A stretch of DNA of 64,000 nt from Thiothrix sp. (GCA_008015155.1 SSFA01000015.1:1-64000), one strand, 5' to 3'; positions 17,209 to 26,203 are shown, counted from the first letter of the stretch. Translations and numbers: made by a program. Notes: a model not told the origin generated them from the sequence alone.

Positions 17209-18093
17209 CTAGGCTAGTTGTTGTACGATTTTTGCCAGTGCAGACGAATCTAGCTCACCATTACCTTGTTCTACTAACTGATGCATATACTGAATCGCTA
17301 ATTGAGAACTGGGCAGATTCAAGTCTAAACTCTGAATTGTTTGGGCAGCGATACGCATATCCTTGTCATGTAGTTTGGCCTTGAAGCCGGGCGCATAATT
17401 ATCCTCAATAATCCGTTTGGCATGCACCTCCATCACTTTAGAACCGGCAAAACCACCTGCTAGAGCAGTACGCATTTTTTCCAAATCCACACCTGAGGCT
17501 TGAGCGAGCGCAAAGGCTTCGCTAACTGCAATCACGGTTTGAGCAATAATTAAATTATTGCAAGCTTTGACGACCTGCCCTGCACCATGATCACCAATCA
17601 AAGTAATGGTTTTACCTAAAGCAGTCAGAACAGGCAGGGCTTCTGCAAAATCCTCAGCCTTTCCACCTACCATAATCGTTAAAGTGCCAGCGATGGCGCC
17701 TGCTTCGCCACCTGATACGGGTGCATCCAGCATGCGTAAACCTTGAGTAGCTAAACGCTGAGCCATGGTTTGAGTGGTCACTGGGGAAATAGTGCTCATG
17801 TCTACGACTAATAAGCCCGATTTTGCGCCGAGCACGATCCCATCCTTGCCAAAGAGTACCGCCTCAACATCGGGCGTGTCGGATACCATCGTAATAATTA
17901 GCTCAGTCTCAGCCGCTAAAGCAGCCGGATTCGGATAAAGCCTAGCTCCTGCATGAGCTAAATCAGTAGCTGTTTCTGGGCGACGTGCATACACGCCTAA
18001 GGTATAACCGGCTTTTAGTAGGTTCAAGCCCATCGGCTTGCCCATGATGCCAGCTCCCACTAAACCGATACGTGGCAAATGTGCAGTAGACAT
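17209..18093 (-). CDS. 2-hydroxy-3-oxopropionate (tartronate semialdehyde) reductase-type beta-hydroxyacid dehydrogenase
   Basis: A 294-residue NAD(P)-dependent dehydrogenase of the GarR/GlxR/3-hydroxyisobutyrate family. The N-terminal Rossmann motif is GLVGAGIMGKPMGLNLLKAG. The substrate-binding signature is DAPVSGGEAGAIAGTLTIMVGG, and the catalytic Lys is in GAGQVVKACNNL. It most likely interconverts tartronate semialdehyde and glycerate. 3-Hydroxyisobutyrate dehydrogenase cannot be excluded from sequence alone. It stands alone, convergent with the PspA-like gene. Confidence 0.85.
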   Translation of the reverse strand: MSTAHLPRIGLVGAGIMGKPMGLNLLKAGYTLGVYARRPETATDLAHAGARLYPNPAALAAETELIITMVSDTPDVEAVLFGKDGIVLGAKSGLLVVDMSTISPVTTQTMAQRLATQGLRMLDAPVSGGEAGAIAGTLTIMVGGKAEDFAEALPVLTALGKTITLIGDHGAGQVVKACNNLIIAQTVIAVSEAFALAQASGVDLEKMRTALAGGFAGSKVMEVHAKRIIEDNYAPGFKAKLHDKDMRIAAQTIQSLDLNLPSSQLAIQYMHQLVEQGNGELDSSALAKIVQQLA

Positions 18094-18241
18094 AGCAGTT
18101 CCAATGATTCAATCGAGGGGCAAGTTTAACAAAGCTTCGGGTAAAGCGCTCTTATATCCCGTTTGGAAAGCCTAGCTTATTTGGGAGTGAGCAGGCTCTC
18201 ATGTAGAATCAGTACTTAATAATATTGTTGAGGAGCTATGC

Positions 18242-19327
18242 ATGGAACTAACGCGCAACCAAATCGAGGCAGAATTAGCAGGCATTCAAGATCGCTATCT
18301 AGACCAAGACTTAGTGACTGCTAAGATGGTCAAAGAGCTGAATGTGTCAGGTGATCAGGTTACGCTAAAACTCGTGCAAGGCTATCCTGCAGGAGCTTAT
18401 CAAGCAGAGCTACAAGCTGAAATCACTGAGAAACTCAAACAAGCTGGAGCAACTAGCGTTAATGTACAGATAGATACAGTAATTAGCGCGCATGCGGTAC
18501 AGAAAACAGTAAAACGCCATGAAGGTATTAAAAATATTATTGCAGTTGCTTCAGGTAAAGGCGGAGTAGGCAAATCAACGACAGCAGTGAATCTTGCTTT
18601 AGCCTTATTAGCGGATGGCGCTAAGGTTGGGATTTTAGACGCCGATATTTATGGTCCAAGTCAGCCGCGTATGTTAGGTATTTCTGGCCAACCAGTGTCT
18701 GAAGATGGGCGTAGTTTGCAACCAATGCAAAATCATGGTTTGAAAGCGATGTCGATTGGCTTTTTAATCGACGAAGATACCCCCATGATTTGGCGTGGCC
18801 CGATGGTGACGCAAGCTCTTGAACAGCTGTTGAATGATACTAAATGGGGCGATTTAGATTATTTGGTGGTGGACTTGCCACCAGGCACGGGAGATATCCA
18901 ACTGACTTTATCGCAAAAAATCCCAGTCTCGGGCGCGATTATTGTGACTACTCCGCAGGATATTGCCTTGTTAGATGCACGTAAAGGCCTAAAGATGTTT
19001 GAGAAGGTTGAAGTGCCGATTCTAGGGGTTGTGGAAAATATGAGTATGCATGTTTGCAGTCAGTGTGGACATGTGGAGCATATTTTTGGTGCAGGAGGCG
19101 GTGAGGCGATGGCTGAACAGTATCAGGTCACTTATCTGGGGGGCTTGCCTTTAGATATTCAGATTCGTGAGCAAGCAGATAGCGGCAATCCCTCTGTGGT
19201 GGCTGACCCTACAGGCAAGGTAGCTGGTTTATATCATGAAATTGCGCGTAAGGCCTCCGCTCGTCTAGCGCGTCAATCGAAAGACTATAGCGCCAAATTC
19301 CCAACGATTAAGATTCAAAACGTCTAA
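18242..19327 (+). CDS. apbC: Mrp/ApbC iron-sulfur cluster carrier ATPase
   Basis: A 361-residue protein: an N-terminal MIP18-like (DUF59) region at residues 1-90 followed by a ParA/MinD-type P-loop domain. The deviant Walker A is SGKGGVGKSTTAVNLA, and GILDADIYGPSQPRML and DLPPGTGDIQLTLSQ are present. The C-terminal CSQCGH motif provides the CxxC that binds a bridging Fe-S cluster. It delivers Fe-S clusters to apoproteins in the cytoplasm. GAGGAG precedes the ATG. It is followed by a terminator and then dcd, a common gammaproteobacterial order. Confidence 0.93.
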   Translation: MELTRNQIEAELAGIQDRYLDQDLVTAKMVKELNVSGDQVTLKLVQGYPAGAYQAELQAEITEKLKQAGATSVNVQIDTVISAHAVQKTVKRHEGIKNIIAVASGKGGVGKSTTAVNLALALLADGAKVGILDADIYGPSQPRMLGISGQPVSEDGRSLQPMQNHGLKAMSIGFLIDEDTPMIWRGPMVTQALEQLLNDTKWGDLDYLVVDLPPGTGDIQLTLSQKIPVSGAIIVTTPQDIALLDARKGLKMFEKVEVPILGVVENMSMHVCSQCGHVEHIFGAGGGEAMAEQYQVTYLGGLPLDIQIREQADSGNPSVVADPTGKVAGLYHEIARKASARLARQSKDYSAKFPTIKIQNV

Positions 19328-19351
19328 GACATTTGAGTGGATAGCGTTAAG

Positions 19352-19378
19352 GCCACAGTTTGCGCTGTGGCTTTTTTG
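19352..19378 (+). terminator. Intrinsic terminator between apbC and dcd
   Basis: GCCACAG, a TTTGCG loop and CTGTGGC followed by TTTTTT lie 25 bases after the apbC stop. dcd starts 37 bases after it, so dcd needs its own promoter or read-through. Confidence 0.87.
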
Positions 19379-19414
19379 TTTTAGTATGCCCTGCAAATTC
19401 AACTGGAAAGCATT

Positions 19415-19981
19415 ATGAGTATTAAATCCGATCATTGGATACGGCGCATGGCCGAGCAGCAGCAGATGATTGAACCCTTTGAAGCGAATCAAGTGCGTTC
19501 AATCAATGGCGAAAAGATTGTGTCGTATGGAACCTCGAGCTATGGCTATGATGTGCGCTGCGCTAATGAGTTTAAGATCTTTACCAATATTAACTCTGCT
19601 ATTGTTGATCCCAAGCATTTTGATGCAAATAGCTTTGTCGATTTTGTGGGCGATGTATGCATTATTCCGCCTAATTCCTTCGCGCTAGCTCGCACAGTGG
19701 AATATTTTCGGATTCCACGCTCAGTCCTAACCATCTGTTTAGGCAAATCCACTTATGCTCGTTGCGGAATTATCGTCAATGTCACGCCCCTTGAGCCAGA
19801 GTGGGAAGGGCATGTGACACTAGAATTTTCTAATACTACCACCTTACCTGCTAAAATTTATGCAAACGAAGGTGTGGCACAAATGTTGTTTTTAGAATCA
19901 GATGAGGTTTGTAGTACCTCATATAAAGATCGTGGTGGTAAATATCAAGGGCAAATGGGGGTGACTTTACCACGTACCTAA
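19415..19981 (+). CDS. dcd: dCTP deaminase
   Basis: A 188-residue enzyme converting dCTP to dUTP, the main route to dTMP in many gammaproteobacteria. Key blocks: [15 protein letters not shown], the catalytic segment [26 protein letters not shown] with the active-site Glu in EPEWEG, and the C-terminal [19 protein letters not shown]. The length matches the homotrimeric E. coli type (193 residues). It overlaps nothing and is followed directly by a structured element that may be its terminator or a small RNA. Confidence 0.95.
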   Translation: MSIKSDHWIRRMAEQQQMIEPFEANQVRSINGEKIVSYGTSSYGYDVRCANEFKIFTNINSAIVDPKHFDANSFVDFVGDVCIIPPNSFALARTVEYFRIPRSVLTICLGKSTYARCGIIVNVTPLEPEWEGHVTLEFSNTTTLPAKIYANEGVAQMLFLESDEVCSTSYKDRGGKYQGQMGVTLPRT

Positions 19982-19986
19982 GACGT

Positions 19987-20086
19987 TAAAAGCGCGCCTA
20001 CTCCCAGGGGAGAGAGCAGACGCAAGCGAACGTAAAAATGCGACTCCCTCCGCGCTTTTAGTTTTTCCATGGAGTTGAGTCGCATT
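19987..20086 (+). ncRNA. Structured element after dcd: terminator-like hairpin with a competing alternative stem
   Basis: TAAAAGCGCG (19987-19996) pairs perfectly with CGCGCTTTTA (20051-20060), followed by GTTTTT, as in an intrinsic terminator but with a 54-base insert. The insert can add an inner stem, GGGAG (20008-20012) with CTCCC (20044-20048). In competition, AATGCGACTC (20037-20046) is perfectly complementary to GAGTCGCATT (20077-20086). The two alternatives overlap the inner stem, so they are mutually exclusive in part. It starts 6 bases after the dcd stop. It may be a 3'UTR small RNA or a complex terminator. No family was recognised. Confidence 0.45.
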
Positions 20087-20337
20087 CTACAGCTGTCTAG
20101 TTCAATAATAGATCAATTAATTGTAGCAGCCTTTTATTTTTAAAAAATGCCAACTAGTTACTTTATGATTTAGAGATGCTTAGCAAATAAGCTAATAACT
20201 ACCTCTTATCTGCTTTCATCAGCAGCTAGTCTGCGATCTCAAGAAGCTGAACCCTAGATTAACTAAGTTACAAGGAGGTGCAGTGGGCTTAAGCCAATCT
20301 GCATTCGTCCGAATAAAAATTACAGGAGTTCATAAAG
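20082..20337. other. Intergenic stretch upstream of the Ser-rich protein gene
   Basis: This A/T-rich gap holds no confident promoter. The notable feature is a strong ribosome-site-like AAGGAGGTG at 20272-20280 followed by GTG 20283, which opens a 21-residue frame overlapping the next gene (listed separately). Confidence 0.4.
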
Positions 20338-20348
20338 ATGTCGTTTGA
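20283..20348 (+). CDS. Possible leader peptide overlapping the Ser-rich protein start
   Basis: A GTG codon 4 bases after an almost perfect ribosome site (AGGAGG) opens a 21-residue frame reading VGLSQSAFVRIKITGVHKDV, plus one further V, and stops at TGA 20346-20348. This overlaps the first 11 bases of the gene at 20338. Overlap with a downstream start is typical of translational coupling. There is no homology support, so this is a suggestion from the ribosome site and the overlap alone. Confidence 0.3.
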   Translation: MGLSQSAFVRIKITGVHKDVV

Positions 20349-21084
20349 TATTTCTAAAGGAATTGGAGTTTCAGGCAGCTATGGTGCCGATTTTTCCGCT
20401 CAAAACTTAACACCGATGTCCACACCAGCTTCGGCTGATATTCAAAAATTCAATGCGGCCATGGGCAAATCATCAGAGTTTTCAATTACTGCTAGCAACG
20501 GTGATAGTGCTTCGTTTAGCAGTAATTTTGGCAGCTCCATTTCTACAGCTGACCAAGTAAATCAAATGAGCCAATCTAGCGCTAACCAGACAGGTACTAG
20601 TGGGGCTACTGATGACTCTGGCAATAACCAAAATCTGCAGTCTTTACTAAGTAGTTTAATGAGTCTGTTATCGCAAATTATTGGTCAGATGCAAGGTGAG
20701 AAAAACACTGGCGGTATAGCTCAAGAAGCTAATGCAGGAAATCAAGGCAATACCGGTTCTAGTGGCAAGTCCGGCGCAAGCGAAGCTAGTAAAGGAAATC
20801 ATGCTTCTAATGCTGCTAATAAAGGCTGTTGTGATTGCAGCACTGATAGCCCAGCTGCTACTAATGAAACGGCTGCAACTACACCAGTGGCTAATCAAGG
20901 CGCTTCTAATAACAGCACAGGCGGTAGTACTAACTCCACCCAAGCTGATCAACTAGCACAATTATTACCTATTATCATGCAGTTGATCCAAATGTTAGTT
21001 CAGCAAATGTCGAGTAGTGCAGGCTCGAGTGGCTCCTCTTCTTTATCAGCAGGAGCAGGTTTTGGGGCTAATCTAAGTTTCTAA
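20338..21084 (+). CDS. Ser/Asn/Gln/Gly-rich low-complexity protein of unknown function
   Basis: A 248-residue protein not recognised. It has no N-terminal signal peptide. The composition is strongly Ser, Asn, Gln, Gly and Ala, with two hydrophobic amphipathic helices: NLQSLLSSLMSLLSQIIGQM near 100-120 and QLAQLLPIIMQLIQMLVQQM near 205-225. Between them lies a low-complexity stretch interrupted by the cysteine cluster GCCDCSTD. The end is Ser/Gly-rich. The outline (small residues, two Leu-rich amphipathic helices, no signal) is loosely like harpins or other non-classically exported proteins, but no secretion genes are near and harpins lack cysteine. ACAGGAG precedes the ATG. Confidence 0.6.
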   Translation: MSFDISKGIGVSGSYGADFSAQNLTPMSTPASADIQKFNAAMGKSSEFSITASNGDSASFSSNFGSSISTADQVNQMSQSSANQTGTSGATDDSGNNQNLQSLLSSLMSLLSQIIGQMQGEKNTGGIAQEANAGNQGNTGSSGKSGASEASKGNHASNAANKGCCDCSTDSPAATNETAATTPVANQGASNNSTGGSTNSTQADQLAQLLPIIMQLIQMLVQQMSSSAGSSGSSSLSAGAGFGANLSF

Positions 21085-21130
21085 TAGGGCTCACTAGGGC
21101 TTCAAAGAAGTTGGTCTAATAATAAGTTAT

Positions 21131-23167
21131 TCAACGAATCTGACCTAGTAAGCGCCGCAGTTCTCGCAGGAGGCTGCTGCGCTGCTTGTCTTCGCAGCTG
21201 TAAACTAAATTTTGATAAGTCTGGGTAAACGCCAAAATCTGCTCAGCTTGCTGGGGCAAAGCTTGGATAGCCATTTGTGCATAGTCATTGGGTGTCTGAT
21301 CTAAGCGCCGTTCGCAGCCTTGTTTTCCTAAACGTTCTGTAAAGCGTCGATACAAGCGATCTTCTAAGGCTTCTGGATGGGTCTTACGAGTCAAACCTAG
21401 CCATACCATCCACACCAGAATCAAACTACCAAATAAAGCCATGATGACGAGAGCGATTTTAGTAAAGCTTAATTCACCTAATAGCTTAGTTAGAAGTGCG
21501 GTCTGGCTGTCACTATCATAACTAAGCACCCAACGCTGCCAACCATATTGCATGCTATCTAGCTGCTGACGAATACTATTTAACCAAGCAAATTTACGGC
21601 TTGAAAAAACTGATTTCTCAAGAAAACTCCCTTCTTTCTTCAAAGCCGCTTCTAGATTTTGCTCAGTGCGTTCAGGTGCTACCATACTGGTTGGATCAAA
21701 GCGCAGCCAACCCTGACCCGGTAGCCAGACTTCAGCCCAAGCATGAGCATCAAACTGATGGACAGCGAGGTATTTGCCTTGTTCATTCCATTCACCGCCC
21801 TGATAGCCAATGACTACCCGAGCAGGAATACCGACTGCACGCATAAGAAAAACAAAACTACCTGCATAATGCGAACAAAAGCCGCGTTGTGAATCAAACA
21901 AAAAGCCATCAATCGTATCTTTCTCGCCTAGTAAAGGAGGATGCAAAGTGTAGAAAAAATTTTGTTCCCGAAAATGATTCATAACGGTTTGGATATAAGC
22001 CCGTTCATCTCCCGCTTCCGCATACAAGCGTTGCGCTAGTTCGCGACTACGCTTATCTCCTTGCTTAGGCAATTGCAGAGCTAAATCTTGTAATTTGGGG
22101 CTAAGGGTAAGATCACGAATTGAGTCAGGGCGACTTACAGCTCGAATCAATAGTGGACTTTGCAAAGGCTGCTTAGCCATTACCCGATAGTCAGCTGCGC
22201 GTAGAACATCACCTTGCACTTCAGTCGTGGGGCTTAAAGTAAATAACCAAGGCTGCCCTGATTGCTCATAGATCGCCTCATATTCGTAACTAGGGCCTTG
22301 GGTTTTGAGATTAAGAGGCTCATAGCCGTAATCTTTTTTGATCGTCCATTGCAGCTCTTCAATGGCTTGCTCATTAGCAAACTGACGCCATTCATGGCCA
22401 TCGAAATAGTTTAATACCAGTCCTTGCCAATAAAGTTTAGATTGAGCGGGACGCTCGCTTTTGAAACTAACGCGAAAGGCTAAATCATCGGACTGACTGA
22501 GTTTTTCAATATCCCCGGGAGCCATCCGATCAGAAATCCCACGAGTCGTCTGCTCCATAGGCATAGGTAGCGTCCAAAAGGCTTGGAAGCGTGGCGCAAA
22601 TATAAAAATTAACACCATTAAAGGTAGGCATTGCAGCAAGATTTGCCCAGCCACCCAAAAATTGAAACGCACTTGCTGTGAGGGCGTGAATTCTTCTATG
22701 GTTTGCTGCACACCGACTAACGCACCAGTGAGTACAATTAAGGATAGGGTACCGTACACACCTGCAAAAATACTTTGACTGTAGAGGAAGTTCAGGGCTA
22801 CTAAAAAGTAACCGGTAAAGATAACTACTAAAGCATCGCGCCGTTTCACTGCTTCAATGGCCTTAAACGCAAAGCCGAGTAGGAGTAGCGCTGACATCGC
22901 TTCCAAAGAGGGCAGGCGCAACCCACTCATAAAGACGGCTGCAATCCCGACTAGCAATAAACTAGCTTTGATCAAAGTGCTGGGTTGCGTCATTTTCCCG
23001 GCTAATACCCGCAAACGCCAACCCGCTGCAAAAACAACTACGACAATTAGCCAAGGCGGTAAGCTCGTGGTAAATGGCAACATCACGATTAATTGTGCAG
23101 CCAAGAGCCAAATCATACCTGTGTAAGTAATAAAGGCTTGAGGCTGAGGCGTGCTCGTTTTAAACAT
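21131..23167 (-). CDS. TgpA-like membrane transglutaminase-domain protein (DUF3488)
   Basis: A 678-residue inner-membrane protein. About six N-terminal membrane helices (residues 10-190) precede a periplasmic transglutaminase-like domain. That domain has the catalytic triad Cys in RGFCSHYAGSFVFLMRAVGIPARVV, His in HQFDAHAWAEVWL and Asp in RFDPTS. A further helix near 555 (LVIMALFGSLILVWMVWLG) is followed by a C-terminal DUF4129-like cytoplasmic tail. P. aeruginosa TgpA has the same layout and is essential there. It is the last gene of a three-gene operon with DUF58 and MoxR, overlapping the DUF58 gene by 8 bases. Confidence 0.9.
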   Translation of the reverse strand: MFKTSTPQPQAFITYTGMIWLLAAQLIVMLPFTTSLPPWLIVVVVFAAGWRLRVLAGKMTQPSTLIKASLLLVGIAAVFMSGLRLPSLEAMSALLLLGFAFKAIEAVKRRDALVVIFTGYFLVALNFLYSQSIFAGVYGTLSLIVLTGALVGVQQTIEEFTPSQQVRFNFWVAGQILLQCLPLMVLIFIFAPRFQAFWTLPMPMEQTTRGISDRMAPGDIEKLSQSDDLAFRVSFKSERPAQSKLYWQGLVLNYFDGHEWRQFANEQAIEELQWTIKKDYGYEPLNLKTQGPSYEYEAIYEQSGQPWLFTLSPTTEVQGDVLRAADYRVMAKQPLQSPLLIRAVSRPDSIRDLTLSPKLQDLALQLPKQGDKRSRELAQRLYAEAGDERAYIQTVMNHFREQNFFYTLHPPLLGEKDTIDGFLFDSQRGFCSHYAGSFVFLMRAVGIPARVVIGYQGGEWNEQGKYLAVHQFDAHAWAEVWLPGQGWLRFDPTSMVAPERTEQNLEAALKKEGSFLEKSVFSSRKFAWLNSIRQQLDSMQYGWQRWVLSYDSDSQTALLTKLLGELSFTKIALVIMALFGSLILVWMVWLGLTRKTHPEALEDRLYRRFTERLGKQGCERRLDQTPNDYAQMAIQALPQQAEQILAFTQTYQNLVYSCEDKQRSSLLRELRRLLGQIR

Positions 23168-24128
23168 GCTCGCCCCCGAATAAAGCTAAGGCTTGTAAAC
23201 AGCGTACTTGGTGAGCTTCACCTTTGGCGGGAGCGATAGTCACTCCAGGCAATTTCAGACCATATTTCTGCTGAGCCTGATGTGCATCCAAGACTTGGCG
23301 ACACAACTGCGACAAGCGTGCTTCAATGCCGGGTTGGTTTAGAGTATTCCAATCGAGCCATAAATCGGGGCTGGCATAGTCGACAAAGACTTTGGTGTGG
23401 AGTTTGCCAGTTTTGGCATATTGTCCCCAATGGATATGCTTAGGGGTATCGCCGGCTTGATAACTACGAATCCCACCAAAATCATTGCTACCTCCACTCA
23501 ATTCTTTACCTGATTGTTGTTGATTAGCGGCTGTCGTGTGGCGGTGCTCTTGGCTTTGATTTTTGGGTGCAGGAGCGGGGTAAACCAAACCGCTAATATC
23601 CACTGACACATAGGACCAAGCTACAGCTAAGCCTGTTGGATAATGGGTGGAAATATGGATTCTTGGCGGTGTGAAGCGCCCACGGGTCTGCGTGCTATGT
23701 GAAAGTTTCAGGCGGGTGGTTTGTGTCGACACTAAATTGACTTGAGTCCTGTCTTCGTGTGGCCAAGTCAAGTCGATAGCAAACTTTTGCTGCTTAGGAT
23801 CGCAAGCTAGTTCTAATTCAAGGACAGCTTTCTCGCCAGCAAAACAAGGCTGGATATGAATAGCAGTAATACTTAAACCACTGAGATTGCGCCAAGTATG
23901 CAAGACATTCACGACTAACATCGCTAACAACCAAAAGCATACCGCATAGACTAGTGAGTTTTGGAAGTTAATCCCCAACAAAAACAACACAATAATCATC
24001 ACCAGCAAAGCCATAGCCGTTTTGCTGGGAACGATGAAAATCTTTCTCTGATCTAAGGTAGTCGTGCGCGCACTAGGTAGGCGTTGTTTGACCATCTGTT
24101 CAAACTGAGCTTGAATAGCTTCAAACAT
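23160..24128 (-). CDS. DUF58 domain protein
   Basis: A 322-residue protein with two membrane helices at about residues 33-75 (TAMALLVMIIVLFLLGINF, SLVYAVCFWLLAMLVVNVL), then a beta-rich region and the DUF58 signature GIRSYQAGDTPKHIHWGQYAKTGKLHTKVF. The DUF58-MoxR pair is thought to be a chaperone-like system that matures other proteins, with the MoxR ATPase acting through the DUF58/VWA partner. It overlaps both neighbours by 8 bases, which points to translational coupling. Confidence 0.88.
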   Translation of the reverse strand: MFEAIQAQFEQMVKQRLPSARTTTLDQRKIFIVPSKTAMALLVMIIVLFLLGINFQNSLVYAVCFWLLAMLVVNVLHTWRNLSGLSITAIHIQPCFAGEKAVLELELACDPKQQKFAIDLTWPHEDRTQVNLVSTQTTRLKLSHSTQTRGRFTPPRIHISTHYPTGLAVAWSYVSVDISGLVYPAPAPKNQSQEHRHTTAANQQQSGKELSGGSNDFGGIRSYQAGDTPKHIHWGQYAKTGKLHTKVFVDYASPDLWLDWNTLNQPGIEARLSQLCRQVLDAHQAQQKYGLKLPGVTIAPAKGEAHQVRCLQALALFGGEHV

Positions 24129-25056
24129 GCCTAGATCCGATCACATCAACCTTAGATAAAATATGCCGTGCCAGTTGCTCACCTTGGGTTTCATGTCGCC
24201 CTACTAAGCGATGACCCGCTACCGCTGCAAAGACTGCTTGCACATCTTCAGGCAGGACATGCGCCCGCGCTTGAAGTAAAGCCCAGCTTTGGGCACTGCG
24301 TACTAAGGCTTGTGCGCCGCGAGGCGATAAACCTAAATGGCATTCTTCACTTTGCCGCGTGTAGGCAATTAAGCGCTGTACATAATCTAAAAGAGCATCA
24401 CTGAGCTTAACTTGTGGAACTAAGCTTTGCAGTCCTTGGAGACGGGTTGGATTTAAAATGGGTTTGAGGCTCTGTAATAGACTCCGACCATTGCGGCCTT
24501 TGAGCATGTCGCGTTCGGCTACAGGATCGGGATAACCCAAGGAAATTCTGAGCAAGAAGCGGTCTAATTGTGATTCGGGTAGGGGAAAAGTACCCGATTG
24601 ACTTTGTGGATTTTGGGTAGCAATCACAAAGAAGGGTTGGGGAAGGGCATAGGTTTGCCGATCCACGCTCACTTGTTGCTCTTCCATCGCTTCTAATAAC
24701 GCACTTTGGGCTTTGGGTGTGGCACGGTTCAATTCATCCGCGAGCACGACTTGGCTGAATAAAGGGCCTTGATGAAAACGAAAACTAGCATTAGTGGGTT
24801 CAAAAATCGAAGCACCAATCAGGTCAGCAGGCAGCAGGTCGCTGGTAAATTGCACCCGCTGATAATCTAAACCGCAAACTTTTGCAAGAGCATGAGCTAG
24901 GGTGGTTTTACCCATACCCGGTAAGTCTTCTAGCAGTAAATGGCCATCCGCTAATAAGCAGCTCAGGGCTAATTTAACGGTATGTTCTTTGCCCAAAATA
25001 ACAGCATTCAATTGCTGGAGGGCGGCCTGAATCAATTGTGGGGTCGCAGTTGTCAT
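24121..25056 (-). CDS. MoxR-family AAA+ ATPase
   Basis: A 311-residue AAA+ chaperone-like ATPase. Walker A is EDLPGMGKTTLAHALAKV, Walker B is VVLADELNRATPKAQSALLEAMEE, and sensor 1 is FVIATQNPQSQSGTFPLPESQLDRF with the arginine finger region. C-terminal helical lid: LGLSPRGAQALVRSAQSWAL. It is the first gene of the MoxR-DUF58-TgpA operon. The start is the ATG at 25054-25056, with no strong ribosome site visible upstream. Confidence 0.92.
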   Translation of the reverse strand: MTTATPQLIQAALQQLNAVILGKEHTVKLALSCLLADGHLLLEDLPGMGKTTLAHALAKVCGLDYQRVQFTSDLLPADLIGASIFEPTNASFRFHQGPLFSQVVLADELNRATPKAQSALLEAMEEQQVSVDRQTYALPQPFFVIATQNPQSQSGTFPLPESQLDRFLLRISLGYPDPVAERDMLKGRNGRSLLQSLKPILNPTRLQGLQSLVPQVKLSDALLDYVQRLIAYTRQSEECHLGLSPRGAQALVRSAQSWALLQARAHVLPEDVQAVFAAVAGHRLVGRHETQGEQLARHILSKVDVIGSRHV

Positions 25057-25370
25057 GGGGTTTTATTATTGTTGTGATAGACCCGACTCTAACTGATCAT
25101 TGCGAATTTTCCTAGCAGGAGGCGATGATAGGTGGGTTTGAAGAGTGCAGTCTAGTCTACTGGTATTCGGAACTTGCTAATTAGCTACCTAGCTTAATTA
25201 TTTTAAGTTGGGTAATTGAGAAATAAAAATTATAAAATTATTTATGAAGATAATTAAATTTCTAATACTTGTTAAGTAAATCCATTTAGAGGTATTCATT
25301 TAGGTAGTACAGTTGCCATAGTTTTTTATGATATTTATTAGATATGAATAATTAAATTGTATTAAAAATA
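25057..25370. other. AT-rich divergent intergenic region between moxR and the subtilase gene
   Basis: The 314-base gap is strongly A/T-rich in its right half and matches the base composition of the subtilase gene rather than that of moxR. It holds the promoter motif described separately at 25288-25332. I see nothing else in it. Confidence 0.5.
25288..25332 (+). promoter_or_regulatory. Motif AGGTATTCATTTAGGTA plus -10 box upstream of the subtilase gene
   Basis: AGAGGTATTCATTTAGGTA at 25288-25306 is followed by GTAC, with TATGAT (25327-25332) as a likely -10 box. AGGTA occurs twice with a 12-base period. The same motif occurs on the minus strand at 28385-28407 and 33111-33131, each at a similar distance from a -10-like box and a start codon. 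It occupies the place of the -35 element, so it is a candidate class II activator site. Confidence 0.6.
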
Positions 25371-26153
25371 ATGACTGATCTTAATTTATGGTTGATGACT
25401 CATTATAAAATTAATAGTTCTTCAAATTTTTCTTATGAAAACTCAGATTTTAGTACGATAGCTATTGGGTTGATTGATTGTTCTATTAATGTTTCATCTA
25501 ATAATGATCTTTTTGGTGCAAAGATTTTTTCAAAAATAAATTATAGTGGTGAGAGTCATAATTTTGAAGAAGATGATCATGGGTTATTTTCATCCAGTTT
25601 ATTAGTAGCACAAGGGCAGCAGAGCTTCAGAGGTTTAATTCCCAATGCTAATTTATTTTTTTATGGTTTTAAGCCAAACGCTGAGGTCAACGGGGTAGAG
25701 TTAGTATCAGCGATGAACTGGTTGATAGAACAGCAAGTGCAGCTTATTTGTCTTCCATTCGGTGCGGACATTGAAATACCTGCAGTGACGGAGGTGATTA
25801 ATAAGGCAGCAAACCTAGGTATTCTTATTTTCGCAGCAGTAGGTAATGAGTATCCAAAGCCTAGTTTATTTCCAGCTCGTCTTGGTCATGTGCTTTCAGT
25901 AGGTGCATTAGATCAACAGTATTTAAGTTTGGATGATTGTTGTCGCAGCCCAGAACCTGATTGTTGGCTACCCGGATTAAAAATACCCGGTTTAACTAGT
26001 TCAGGAGAGCTGGCTTATCGGAGTGGTACTTCAGTTGCTTGTGTATTAGCGGCAGGCTTTGCTGCTCATTACTTAGTCAAGACTAAGCAGCAATCAATCA
26101 AAAAGAGTGATTTTATTAATTATATCAAGGAGCTAGGCTTGATAAGAAAATAA
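25371..26153 (+). CDS. Small S8 subtilisin-like serine protease without signal peptide
   Basis: A 260-residue subtilase core. Catalytic Asp36 is in IAIGLIDCSIN, His70 in EEDDHGLFSSSLLVAQG, oxyanion Asn159 in FAAVGNE and Ser221 in YRSGTSVACVLAAGFAAHYL. There is no signal peptide, prodomain or extra domain, so it is probably cytoplasmic or exported by a non-classical route. The compact form and the PGLTSSGELAYRSGTS region remind me of peptide-maturation subtilases such as those of cyanobactin clusters, but no precursor-modifying enzymes are present. The gene is noticeably AT-rich, suggesting acquisition. It lies 50 bases upstream of the glycine-zipper protein gene, probably cotranscribed, behind the shared regulatory motif. 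Confidence 0.82.
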   Translation: MTDLNLWLMTHYKINSSSNFSYENSDFSTIAIGLIDCSINVSSNNDLFGAKIFSKINYSGESHNFEEDDHGLFSSSLLVAQGQQSFRGLIPNANLFFYGFKPNAEVNGVELVSAMNWLIEQQVQLICLPFGADIEIPAVTEVINKAANLGILIFAAVGNEYPKPSLFPARLGHVLSVGALDQQYLSLDDCCRSPEPDCWLPGLKIPGLTSSGELAYRSGTSVACVLAAGFAAHYLVKTKQQSIKKSDFINYIKELGLIRK

Positions 26154-26203
26154 GTTATTTAGCAAACAAGGATATTCCAATAATTTTCATAAGGAGATGT
26201 GTG

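Noticed and set aside
20338..21084. Harpin (type III secreted) identity for the Ser-rich protein
   Set aside because: It has a cysteine cluster, and no type III secretion genes are present in the window; the resemblance is only compositional.
25160..25176. TGGTATTCGGAACTTGC as a fourth copy of the AGGTATTCA motif
   Set aside because: Only the first seven bases match; the second RGGTR half and the -10 spacing are missing.
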